11,946 nucleotides of DNA from VEQN01 sp036405975 (GTDB lineage: Bacteria > Patescibacteriota > Minisyncoccia > Phycocordibacterales > CAIZLB01), in contig DASWWM010000028.1 of the NCBI GenBank assembly GCA_036405975.1, positions 1 through 11,946 on the forward strand. The letters are read 5' to 3'. Below the pieces are notes generated by a model. It was not told the DNA's origin. It ran no database searches and saw only the letters and a program-made list of their open reading frames with translations. Made by a program: the position numbers and the translations under genes. This document shows, piece after piece, positions 1 through 5,186 of this stretch. Every line of letters starts with the position of its first letter. Position 1 is the first letter of the stretch.

Positions 1-287
1 GCTCGCATCTCTGACTCATTCTTGAAGTCGACCATGATTCCGACCTGGTCGCCGGCCGTTGCCCTGTCGCGCATCATGTCTGATCCGACGAGCGTCCAGC
101 CATTATTCCTAAGCGTCGAGTGCATGATAAGCCCATGAGACTCCTCAGGCACTTCGGCAGCCATCGGACCATCCTTGACCGTCATGAACTGAAGCTCTCC
201 GCCAAAGCAGTCCTTGTAAAACTCCATGGCCTCTCGGCATTTTTGATCGTTGAATCGTATCGATGGAAACATTTGTACTTCAGACAT
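1..287 (-). CDS. VOC superfamily / PhnB-like protein, 3' end beyond window
   Basis: Partial gene; 95 codons are visible from the ATG at 287 to the left window edge. The protein opens MSEVQMFPSIRFND, followed by EAMEFYKDCFGGEL, the typical first beta-alpha unit of PhnB-type glyoxalase/bleomycin-resistance fold proteins. A GPMAAE segment follows, then HGLIMHSTL and GWTLVGSDM. This family binds metal or small ligands in a cupped beta sheet, and members range from isomerases to antibiotic-binding proteins. Nothing seen here fixes a substrate. The start is the first ATG of the frame. No Shine-Dalgarno sequence precedes it, but a TTGAGG/AATAAT promoter ends 9 nt upstream, so the mRNA may be almost leaderless. 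The previous gene on this strand is closed by a hairpin, so this is probably a separate transcription unit. Confidence 0.85.
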   Translation of the reverse strand, partial: MSEVQMFPSIRFNDQKCREAMEFYKDCFGGELQFMTVKDGPMAAEVPEESHGLIMHSTLRNNGWTLVGSDMMRDRATAGDQVGIMVDFKNESEMR

Positions 288-296
288 AATATTTGA

Positions 297-324
297 ATTA
301 TTGGATAAATGAATAACCCCTCAA
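297..324 (-). promoter_or_regulatory. putative promoter of the VOC gene
   Basis: Read on the minus strand: -35 TTGAGG (324-319), a 16-nt spacer, and -10 AATAAT (302-297), with 9 nt to the ATG at 287. Transcription would begin at or just before the start codon. The -35 box overlaps one arm of a CTCAAG/CTTGAG dyad. Confidence 0.45.
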
Positions 325-360
325 GTATACCCCTTGAGAGACATCGCTCAAGCAGGGGTA
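320..360. repeat. CTCAAG inverted-repeat cluster and imperfect hairpin
   Basis: CTCAAG occurs at 320-325 and 347-352, with the inverted copy CTTGAG at 333-338. A longer imperfect hairpin pairs TACCCCTTGAG (328-338) with CTCAA...GGGGTA (347-360) across a 3-nt bulge. The first half-site overlaps the -35 of the VOC gene, so it may be an operator. It could also be part of the termination region of the upstream gene. No regulator is identifiable. Confidence 0.35.
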
Positions 361-368
361 AGTAAAAT

Positions 369-396
369 GCCGTCCTGCCAATAAAGGCAGGACGGC
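369..396 (-). terminator. hairpin terminator after the Cys-rich small gene
   Basis: Perfect 11-bp stem GCCGTCCTGCC/GGCAGGACGGC with a 6-nt loop. On the minus strand it is followed by ATTTTACTT, a short U-rich tail. It lies about 50 nt after the stop of the gene at 444-680. Confidence 0.65.
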
Positions 397-443
397 ACAG
401 AGCCGACCGATGAGCACATAAGCCTACCGGCATGCCGGCGAGC

Positions 444-680
444 TTACCTTTCGTTATCACTCGGAAGGGGCACGTTTTCAATTTCAACCTGCGCCATGAA
501 CCATGGCATGCCCGGAGGAACGCTGCAGGTATTCAGGAAAGCAGGAATTCCCTCTTCCAAGATTTGGTCCTGGAATCCGCCGCATCCGAGCACAGGGCAT
601 ATATGGGCCTTGTTAATCCCGAAGCAGTTACTCCCATGTTGCCATATGCATCCGCATTTGGGACATTTATGTTTATGCAC
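444..680 (-). CDS. small cysteine-rich (zinc-ribbon-like) hypothetical protein
   Basis: A 78-aa protein that I do not recognise as a named family. The N-terminal half is cysteine-rich: C6-x2-C9-x-C11, then C19, C28 and C33 (HKCPKCGCIW ... NCFG ... AHICPVLGCGG). This resembles a small zinc ribbon or metal-binding knuckle. The C-terminal half is proline-rich and ends in an acidic VEIENVPLPSDNER tail. There is no signal peptide or membrane segment, so it is probably cytoplasmic. The start is a GTG chosen because a perfect AAAGGAGG sits 11 nt upstream, the only strong Shine-Dalgarno site found in the window. Hairpins at 729-761 and 369-396 bracket it, so it is likely monocistronic. Overlapping plus-strand frames lack such support. 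Confidence 0.6.
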   Translation of the reverse strand: MHKHKCPKCGCIWQHGSNCFGINKAHICPVLGCGGFQDQILEEGIPAFLNTCSVPPGMPWFMAQVEIENVPLPSDNER

Positions 681-691
681 AGTACTTCAGG

Positions 692-699
692 CCTCCTTT
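692..699 (-). promoter_or_regulatory. Shine-Dalgarno site AAAGGAGG
   Basis: CCTCCTTT on the plus strand reads AAAGGAGG on the minus strand. The spacer to the GTG at 680 is 11 nt. It decides the start of the 78-aa gene. It also suggests that the host ribosome keeps a normal anti-Shine-Dalgarno, although other genes here lack this signal. Confidence 0.6.
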
Positions 700-728
700 C
701 AAGGGCCGGTTGATTGTTGATTGAACTG

Positions 729-761
729 AAAAGAACGTGGTAATTAGTACCACGTTCTTTT
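729..761. terminator. bidirectional hairpin terminator
   Basis: A 14-bp stem (AAAAGAACGTGGTA/TACCACGTTCTTTT) with a 5-nt ATTAG loop. The plus-strand tail is TTTTTATTTT; the minus-strand tail is TTTTCAG. It lies 68 nt beyond the stop of the PNPOx-like gene and should terminate it. No convincing plus-strand gene feeds into it. Confidence 0.7.
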
Positions 762-829
762 TATTTTGTCTATATTTGCTCCGAACCCGGGACGATGTTC
801 GAAAAGCCATATTGGAAGGATGCAGCAAT

Positions 830-1321
830 CTATATTAGATATTTCTTCTCAATTTCAACCCTTTCATCTCTAAGTATGAAACCTTTCTCATCCCTCACTG
901 GCATATTTATCCAAAGATTAGTAATTTTTGCAGACCACAGCTTTTGAACACTTTCACCAGAGTAATAATCCAAGCTGATTTTTTCTTTCCCTTCCTTTAT
1001 TCTGTCAGAGTTTGCAATCCCCAACCCAACTTCCAATTCTTTTCCGTCAAGCATGTGGCCACCTTCGCATTTCATATAGACACCGCCAAACTCCAGTCTG
1101 TCGAATATAACCGCAAATATCTGGCCTGTTCTTAATATATTTTGAGAATGTAACGCTTCGGTATTTGAACCCCAATATATGTTTTCAAGTTTTTCGTCAT
1201 GTGAAAATTTGACAGGGCTATTATGAGGCGATCCGTCTGCATTTGTAGTAGCAAGTGAAATATGCCTAGAGGTACGGATTAGCTCTTTTGCTCTATTCAT
1301 TTTTGCTTCTGGTATTTCCAT
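830..1321 (-). CDS. pyridoxamine 5'-phosphate oxidase-like FMN-binding split-barrel protein
   Basis: A 163-aa protein with the layout of the PNPOx-like split-barrel family. An N-terminal helix (AKELIRTS) leads into HISLATTNADGSPHNSPV, the family's first strand pair. NIYWGSNTEALHSQNILRTG and FAVIFD form the next strands of the flavin-binding barrel. The C-terminus has WINMPVRDEKG and RDERVEIE. Members bind FMN, F420 or haem in a dimer. Here the class is clear but the substrate is not. I chose the ATG at 1321. A GTG two codons upstream is in frame, but an extended -10 (TGATATAAT) ends only 6 nt before the ATG, so that GTG would probably lie outside the transcript. No Shine-Dalgarno sequence is present. 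The protein is cytoplasmic, with no signal or membrane segment. Confidence 0.85.
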   Translation of the reverse strand: MEIPEAKMNRAKELIRTSRHISLATTNADGSPHNSPVKFSHDEKLENIYWGSNTEALHSQNILRTGQIFAVIFDRLEFGGVYMKCEGGHMLDGKELEVGLGIANSDRIKEGKEKISLDYYSGESVQKLWSAKITNLWINMPVRDEKGFILRDERVEIEKKYLI

Positions 1322-1327
1322 GGTCAC

Positions 1328-1336
1328 ATTATATCA
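1328..1336 (-). promoter_or_regulatory. extended -10 promoter, likely leaderless start
   Basis: Minus strand TG-A-TATAAT, a perfect extended -10. The last base is 6 nt before the ATG at 1321, so the transcript should begin at about the A of the start codon. No good -35 lies at 17 nt, which extended -10 promoters do not need. Confidence 0.65.
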
Positions 1337-1362
1337 AAGTTCGATACTCATCTCAGGCAACA

Positions 1363-1389
1363 AAAAAGACCTTTAAAAAAGGTCTTTTT
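1363..1389. terminator. terminator after tRNA-Asn
   Basis: AAAAAGACC (1363-1371) pairs with GGTCTTTTT (1381-1389), and the inner TTT/AAA can extend the stem. The minus-strand tail is TTTTTTG, directly after the tRNA 3' end at 1396. The plus-strand tail, TTTTTCTTTT, would also work. Confidence 0.75.
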
Positions 1390-1433
1390 CTTTTGCTCCC
1401 CCGGTAGGGATCGAACCTACGACCAATCGATTA

Positions 1434-2005
1434 CACTTTTATCCATCATTACTGACAGTGTGGACTATATCATCGCCGTGCACGTTTGCTGCGTTGCCGC
1501 TGCTTTCGTGGTTAGGCGTAAGGCGCTTCGTTCCGTTCCCGGAACTACTCCCGTTAGGGATAGTCTCTGAACCTTCAAGGCACTTTTGTGCCGAGCTTGG
1601 CTGCTGATTATCCTGAATGAGAATCAGGACTTCCAGCAATTCACCTTATTTTCAACCGGACTTTCGTACCGGAAGCTGCGTTATGCCTTCGTGTATTTCC
1701 ATATGACAGTTTGCGCAAAGGAGGATGCATTTTTCAATCTCATCCTTTATCTTTGTCCAAGACCGCGTGAATCCTTTCGCCGCTATTCCGAAGCTTTTTT
1801 GAGCTGGGTCTAGATGGTGAAAAGAAAGCGCTCGGTCGCATCTGTCATATCCGCAAATCTCACATTTGCCGCCTAAATAATCTCGGGCCATCTTGCGAAG
1901 TTTTAACCTTCGCTTTCTGACAGCCTTGATCATGTATGGCGCACGATCGGCATATATCCTCTTATTGGCTATACTTTTACGTATCATCAAAGGTTGGATA
2001 AGTTC
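1434..2005 (-). ncRNA. group I self-splicing intron in the tRNA-Asn anticodon
   Basis: A 572-nt intron. All four conserved core strings are present in order on the minus strand: P, AATTGCTGGAAG (1641-1630); Q, AATCAGCAGCCAAGC (1609-1595); R, GTTCAGAGACTA (1572-1561); S, GATATAGTCC (1471-1462). P4 forms from GCTG/CAGC, P5 from TCCTGA/TCAGGA, P6a from GGCAC-AAAA-GTGCC, and P7 from GACTA/TAGTC. The 5' exon ends in U and the intron ends in G, as group I chemistry requires. A likely P2 is CCGGTAC-GAAA-GTCCGG (1671-1655), with a GNRA loop. A candidate guide GCAG (1679-1676) could pair with the exon end CUGU. A TCCC-TAAC-GGGA hairpin after R may be an IA-type P7.1, but I do not assign a subgroup. 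An HNH reading frame fills the 5' half, probably as a P1-loop insertion. Confidence 0.9.
1652..1987 (-). CDS. intron-encoded HNH homing endonuclease
   Basis: A 111-aa protein. A basic N-terminus rich in Arg and Lys (about residues 1-37) likely contacts DNA. The HNH/zinc domain follows: GGKCEICGY with C42-x2-C45, ALSFHHLDP with the His pair at 57-58, and KCILLCANCHMEIHEG with C91-x2-C94 and H95. These are the zinc ligands and catalytic His of the HNH family, known for nicking or cutting DNA with a beta-beta-alpha-metal fold. Its place inside a group I intron points to a homing role, cutting intron-less tRNA-Asn alleles. The ATG at 1987 is 19 nt into the intron; a TTG one codon earlier is possible, and there is no Shine-Dalgarno. 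The last codons (TQLPVRKSG) overlap the predicted guide and P2 of the ribozyme. The frame is intact, so the element may still be active. Confidence 0.88.
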   Translation of the reverse strand: MIRKSIANKRIYADRAPYMIKAVRKRRLKLRKMARDYLGGKCEICGYDRCDRALSFHHLDPAQKSFGIAAKGFTRSWTKIKDEIEKCILLCANCHMEIHEGITQLPVRKSG

Positions 2006-2104
2006 ACAGTCGATTGCTCTACCGCTGAGCTACAGGGGAATATTTTGTTTTCAAGCTCGCCGATCCGACGCCCAAAAAAGGCCTCAAATGCAGCGAACTT
2101 GCCC

Positions 2105-2134
2105 ATCATAGCAAAAAAGTCCGCGAAAAGTCAA
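2105..2134 (-). promoter_or_regulatory. promoter of the intron-containing tRNA-Asn
   Basis: Minus strand: -35 TTGACT (2134-2129), an 18-nt spacer, and an extended -10 TGC-TATGAT (TATGAT at 2110-2105). Transcription would begin near 2098, about 60 nt before the tRNA 5' end, leaving a leader for RNase P to remove. Confidence 0.65.
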
Positions 2135-2213
2135 AGGTATCCCGCCTCATGGCTGCCCTGTTGGAAACCTGCCCCGCAGGCCTGAAAAACATATATACTT
2201 AAGCCATTATAGG

Positions 2214-2219
2214 CATAAT
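2214..2219 (+). promoter_or_regulatory. candidate -10 of the DUF2177 gene
   Basis: CATAAT ends 9 nt before the ATG at 2228. No TG extension and no clear -35 (ATATAT lies at the expected place). It is tentative, but the spacing matches the other near-leaderless starts in this window. No Shine-Dalgarno sequence is present. Confidence 0.3.
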
Positions 2220-2227
2220 CAAACAAT

Positions 2228-2626
2228 ATGATCGCACTCAAGCAATTCGCACTGGCATTCGCATTATTCATAGCAGCAGACTATGTCTGGCTTTCGGCAA
2301 TCGCCTCAAAGCTGTACACGGAAAACCTGGGCAAGCTGCTCAGACTCGGCGCTGACGGCAAAATGCAGGCAATCATTCCTTCTGCGCTCCTCGTATACGT
2401 AGCGCTCGCCGCAGGCGTCGCATATTTCATTCTGCCAAAAGCTTCTGGTCCTGCCTCGGCAGCTCTTGTCGGGGCAGCATTCGGAGCTATCACGTATGCA
2501 GTCTACGAGCTTACAAATCACGCCCTGGTTTCTGGCTGGCCGCTGAAAATTGTCATCGTGGACATCCTCTGGGGAACGGTGCTTACGGCTGCAGTTTCCG
2601 CAGCGGTCGCATACGCGATTCGCTAG
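2228..2626 (+). CDS. DUF2177 family membrane protein
   Basis: A 132-aa integral membrane protein with about four hydrophobic segments (roughly residues 5-26, 50-69, 76-95 and 106-131). The family marks are present: D18-x-x-W21 in the first helix, then LYTENLGKLLR, YELTN at 93-97, W104, and VDILWGT with D112 and W115 in the last helix. This is the pattern of DUF2177 proteins, whose function is unknown. Length is normal for the family. The next gene, an AlkD-like enzyme, is convergent, and the two 3' ends overlap by 44 nt. The DUF2177 gene is probably a single-gene unit, divergent from the tRNA promoter at 2105-2134. Confidence 0.85.
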   Translation: MIALKQFALAFALFIAADYVWLSAIASKLYTENLGKLLRLGADGKMQAIIPSALLVYVALAAGVAYFILPKASGPASAALVGAAFGAITYAVYELTNHALVSGWPLKIVIVDILWGTVLTAAVSAAVAYAIR

Positions 2627-3404
2627 GCGCCTCCATAAAGCACCGGCGCTTTTCAGGTGAAAGTCTTTCAATGGCATACCTGAGCATGGTCCGCGGCATT
2701 CGCGGGCCATTTTTGCCCAGGAAATCAAGAAGGGCGGCCTCATTCTTCTTCCCCATTTCGCGAAGCATCCAACCGCTCGCCTTATGGATCAGATCATGTC
2801 TGTCACCGAGAAGCGCCTCGGAAATGGCAGACGTATGTGCGAACTCCCCCTTTCCGATGAAGTAATGCGTCGCGACGATCGAGACCCTTCGCGTCCACAG
2901 ATACTTTGATGCGGCCCAGGCAGACAGGGTGCCCGCCGCCTGTTCCGGCATGAACTCATGCAGATGTGCGCCGACGATATCCCGTGCGCTCGTATCGACA
3001 AGGTCCCAGTTATTTATGTTTTTGAAATTCGCGACGTATAGCTTGTACAAGGGCACTTTCAGCTTCGCGTCCGACTTCTTATGCTTGTATAGGTACACCA
3101 TTATCATGAGCGCCGTCAGCCTGCACTCATGCACCTTGTCATTCAGAAGTTCCTGTATCCAGGAGAAAGAGCCCGGGAGTATTTTTCCGAGCCCTTTTCC
3201 GTCTTTTTGAAGCAGGCTGTCGATGAACTTGACAGCATGGCGTTTCGCGATGACTCGCTGCTTCGGAACGGTTACGCCTGCGAATACATCCCCTTCTCCG
3301 TACTGGTCAGTCCCTGTCTTGAAAAACAAAGCGTATACAGATGCCCTTTCCCTGTCAGCCAGCTTCATGAGCTCGGCCTTTATCTCTTTCGCAGACAATG
3401 TCAT
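2583..3404 (-). CDS. AlkD-like DNA alkylation repair glycosylase (HEAT-like repeats)
   Basis: A 273-aa all-helical protein of the DNA alkylation repair (AlkD/AlkC) family. These enzymes use HEAT-like repeats to cradle DNA and excise positively charged N3- and N7-alkylated bases without flipping them. The residues known from Bacillus AlkD appear at matching spacing: NNWDLVD (W133, D137), TRR (R173) and GWMLREMGK (W212). YGEGDVFAGVTVP near residue 35 and YAIERLSPEKRR near 243 are also typical, so activity is likely. The C-terminal tail after about residue 255 is encoded opposite the end of the DUF2177 gene. The ATG at 3404 has no Shine-Dalgarno, but a TATACT box ends 6 nt upstream. It is probably monocistronic. 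Confidence 0.92.
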   Translation of the reverse strand: MTLSAKEIKAELMKLADRERASVYALFFKTGTDQYGEGDVFAGVTVPKQRVIAKRHAVKFIDSLLQKDGKGLGKILPGSFSWIQELLNDKVHECRLTALMIMVYLYKHKKSDAKLKVPLYKLYVANFKNINNWDLVDTSARDIVGAHLHEFMPEQAAGTLSAWAASKYLWTRRVSIVATHYFIGKGEFAHTSAISEALLGDRHDLIHKASGWMLREMGKKNEAALLDFLGKNGPRMPRTMLRYAIERLSPEKRRCFMEAPSESRMRPLRKLQP

Positions 3405-3410
3405 GCCCGC

Positions 3411-3441
3411 AGTATATCTGCTTCGGCTGCAGCATGTCCAA
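3411..3441 (-). promoter_or_regulatory. promoter of the AlkD-like gene, likely leaderless
   Basis: Minus strand: -35 TTGGAC (3441-3436), a 19-nt spacer, and -10 TATACT (3416-3411), then only 6 nt to the ATG at 3404. The -35 lies just inside the end of the pilin gene. Confidence 0.5.
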
Positions 3442-3448
3442 TGCAGCT

Positions 3449-3907
3449 CTAGCGGATGGCTTTCATGTTTTGCCTGATCTCCCCGTCCGCGAACACTGCA
3501 ACCCGGCCTTCGACGTCCCGTTCTATGTAGTAGCCGGTATGGTAGTCAGTCTCGTCCACATAGAATGCCGTCTCCTTTCCGGGATCATACGGCAAGGCCG
3601 AAATGTAGTCCGGAACCAGGCATGGCGCAAGGTCGAATCCCACATCGCTCCCGACCTCGGTCATGGTATCAGGCAACTGAACAAGTTGCCCTTCGCATAC
3701 AAAATTTCCGGCATGATCCGTCATATTCTGCCCGACCGCATTCAAGATGGTTGCGATATTTGCACTGCGCTGCGAATCCCGGGCGATCTTGAACTGACGG
3801 GCAGGATTCACTGCCGTCAGCACGACTCCGGCAAGGATTGCCAATATTCCAATAACCATGAGGACTTCCAGAAGCGTAAAGCCGCTTGATATGTGTTTTG
3901 TTTTCAT
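3449..3907 (-). CDS. type IV pilin / pseudopilin with prepilin leader
   Basis: A 152-aa protein with a textbook class III signal: a 9-residue leader ending in SSG, cleavage before FTLLEV, and Glu at mature position 5 (E14). A 20-residue hydrophobic helix follows (VLMVIGILAILAGVVL). Next comes VNPARQFKIARDSQRSANI, a stretch familiar from patescibacterial pilins. The globular part has two cysteines, in NFVCEGQ and LAPCLVP. The leader would be cut and methylated by prepilin peptidase and the protein assembled into a pilus or pseudopilus; none of that machinery is in this window. The ATG at 3907 is 38 nt downstream of the PilX-like gene on the same strand, so the two are probably co-transcribed. 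There is no Shine-Dalgarno; a weak GATAGT box lies 8 nt before the start. Confidence 0.9.
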   Translation of the reverse strand: MKTKHISSGFTLLEVLMVIGILAILAGVVLTAVNPARQFKIARDSQRSANIATILNAVGQNMTDHAGNFVCEGQLVQLPDTMTEVGSDVGFDLAPCLVPDYISALPYDPGKETAFYVDETDYHTGYYIERDVEGRVAVFADGEIRQNMKAIR

Positions 3908-3945
3908 GGCTAAAGACTATCGAATGCGGATGAAGTCACCCTCAA

Positions 3946-4413
3946 CTATTCCTGAACGGCAACGCTTTTCCTGGAAATGATTTTCATATATGGATCGAAT
4001 AGCACGTCGCTTTGCATCAGGACTTCGAAGCCTTCCTCGCCTAGCACACTGGATGACCTGATCTTGTAGCCCGTTGATCCGTCTGTATCCTGGCGCATCT
4101 TTCGCACCTCAACAACAGAGCATGTATGCGACGATTCATCTGCAAATGAAACATGTACGCTTCTAAATTGCTCGGCGACAAAATCCTTCAAGAATGCCGT
4201 GTCAAAATCTGCATTGTCATATATGTGCAGGATTGCAAGGTCGCGGCAATGCCTTGCAGAGGCGTAGGCCTTGTCGACTGCGCTAACCTTTTTTGCAAAC
4301 CTGAGATACGGAACGTCCTGCTCGACCAGCCCGAATACGATCGACGAAAGTGACGCCGCAAGCAGAATGACCAGAGTCAGCGAGACGATGCCGGATTGTT
4401 CACCTTTTCTCAT
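3946..4413 (-). CDS. PilX-like pilus-assembly / minor pilin membrane protein
   Basis: A 155-aa protein with a short basic N-terminus (MRKGEQSG), one hydrophobic helix at about residues 9-30 (IVSLTLVILLAA), and an extracytoplasmic domain. It lacks the G/FTxxE prepilin motif but resembles the PilX N-terminal-type proteins that accompany pilins in patescibacteria. A cysteine pair at C56 (ARHCRDLA) and C98 (HTCSV) is probably disulfide-linked. I chose the ATG at 4413 because it places the positive residues directly before the helix. An upstream in-frame ATG at 4449 or TTG at 4452 would add 12 or 13 residues. No Shine-Dalgarno is seen; TAAGAT lies 8 nt before this ATG. It precedes the pilin gene by 38 nt. 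The family call is moderate. Confidence 0.65.
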   Translation of the reverse strand: MRKGEQSGIVSLTLVILLAASLSSIVFGLVEQDVPYLRFAKKVSAVDKAYASARHCRDLAILHIYDNADFDTAFLKDFVAEQFRSVHVSFADESSHTCSVVEVRKMRQDTDGSTGYKIRSSSVLGEEGFEVLMQSDVLFDPYMKIISRKSVAVQE

Positions 4414-4485
4414 TCGCAAAATCTTAACCAGAAGGGATGAGCACGGCATCAATTAAATGTGAATCGATGAATATGAGAATGCGAA

Positions 4486-4509
4486 CGCCCGACCGTGGAA
4501 GGTCGGGCG
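4486..4509 (-). terminator. hairpin after the DedA gene
   Basis: A 9-bp perfect stem CGCCCGACC/GGTCGGGCG with a 6-nt loop, 27 nt past the DedA stop. The minus-strand tail (TTCGCATTC) is poor in T, so termination may be weak or need a factor, allowing read-through into the PilX-like gene. Confidence 0.5.
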
Positions 4510-4536
4510 CCTATGAGCAAACAGAATAACTAAGGC

Positions 4537-5160
4537 TTACAAGACTTTTGTCTTCCTGTACCTGTGAAATGCATACCCCGCAGCAAGGACGACAACCATC
4601 GTCGCACCGAGACCGACCCGTGAGACCATTGAGTCAATAAGCTCGATCTGGTTTCCGAACGTATAGCCAAGAGCTATGTACAAAGCGGCCCAAAGAAGTG
4701 CGCTGGAGACATTGAGAAGAAAGAATCGCCTGAACGACATGTGGACCATGCCCGCAACAAGCGGAATGATCGGCCGAATAGGACCAACGAATCTTCCCAG
4801 GAATACGCTCTTTCCTCCATGCTTGTAGAAATACGCCTTTCCAATGTCGAGATGTCCGGTCCTGAGCAGTCCCTTATTCTCCTTTATGAACCCCCGGCCG
4901 TATTTTCCGAGAAAGTATCCCGCGGAGTCTCCGGCAATGGCACCGAGCGTCGCGAATATGAGCGCAGGCAGCAGCTCGAGCTGGCCCAATGAACCGAGAA
5001 AGCCAAGGAGCAAAAGTACCAGGGTTCCGGGAGTGAAGGTCCCGATGACCGGTGCCGACTCGAAGACCGCAAATGCGAAGATGACTGCATAGAGCCAGAT
5101 GCCCAGGCTCATGATGATCGGGGCAAGGACATCTATTTTTCCGACGAAAAGTTCAAGCAT
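4537..5160 (-). CDS. DedA family membrane protein
   Basis: A 207-aa polytopic inner-membrane protein of the DedA/SNARE-associated family; several members act as undecaprenyl-phosphate or phospholipid flippases. Hallmarks are visible: E34 followed by TFTPGTLVL (re-entrant loop), AIAGDSAGYFLGKYGR (G77, D78), and FLGRFVGPIRPIIPLVAGM with R123, R129 and the paired prolines. The C-terminus ends in a helix and the basic tail HRYRKTKVL. Length is typical. The gene starts 26 nt after the FAD oxidoreductase on the same strand and is probably expressed with it. There is no Shine-Dalgarno before the ATG at 5160; an internal ATG at residue 17 is possible but would remove part of the first helix. If it recycles undecaprenyl-phosphate, it would serve the lipid-linked glycosyl transfer suggested at the right end of the window. 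Confidence 0.9.
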   Translation of the reverse strand: MLELFVGKIDVLAPIIMSLGIWLYAVIFAFAVFESAPVIGTFTPGTLVLLLLGFLGSLGQLELLPALIFATLGAIAGDSAGYFLGKYGRGFIKENKGLLRTGHLDIGKAYFYKHGGKSVFLGRFVGPIRPIIPLVAGMVHMSFRRFFLLNVSSALLWAALYIALGYTFGNQIELIDSMVSRVGLGATMVVVLAAGYAFHRYRKTKVL

Positions 5161-5186
5161 GGATATGCGTCGCTAGCGGATAGTTA

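Larger units (their letters stand above)
1396..2039 (-). tRNA. tRNA-Asn(GUU) interrupted by a group I intron
   Basis: Two exons, 2039-2006 (34 nt) and 1433-1396 (38 nt), give a 72-nt tRNA. The acceptor TCCCCTG pairs with CGGGGGA (one U-G pair). The D arm is GCTC/GAGC. The anticodon stem ATCGA/TCGAT is rebuilt only after splicing. The T arm is GTAGG-TTCGATC-CCTAC, and the discriminator is G73. The spliced anticodon loop is CUGUUAA, anticodon GUU. Acceptor, loop and G73 all match the bacterial tRNA-Asn pattern (E. coli tRNA-Asn has the same loop and G73, from memory). The CCA is not encoded (GCAAAA follows). Another splice register, after U33, would give UGU (Thr); it also obeys the U/G boundary rule but fits the identity elements less well. 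The intron lies between nucleotides 35 and 36, inside the anticodon. Confidence 0.88.

Noticed and set aside
427..438. CCGGCATGCCGG palindrome as an operator or terminator
   Set aside because: Twelve bases only, next to a stop codon and without a T tract. A longer hairpin at 369-396 explains termination better.
432..720. Two plus-strand open frames over the Cys-rich gene
   Set aside because: They lack a promoter or ribosome site, and their translations look like antisense shadows. The minus frame has the AAAGGAGG site and patterned cysteines.
770..815. tRNA-like remnant (CCCGGGTTCGGAGCA on the minus strand)
   Set aside because: The TTCG string recalls a T loop, but the flanks do not form a T stem or acceptor, and no other tRNA arm is nearby.
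1439..1639. 66-aa minus-strand open frame in the 3' half of the intron
   Set aside because: It covers the conserved ribozyme core (P, Q, R and S strings), which explains the sequence better than a protein.
2168..2180. CCTGC-CCC-GCAGG hairpin as a terminator
   Set aside because: Only a 5-bp stem with a 3-nt loop, no T tract on either strand, and no gene ending next to it.
2306..2743. 145-aa minus-strand open frame over DUF2177
   Set aside because: It overlaps two recognised genes (DUF2177 and AlkD-like) and has no motif or start signal of its own.
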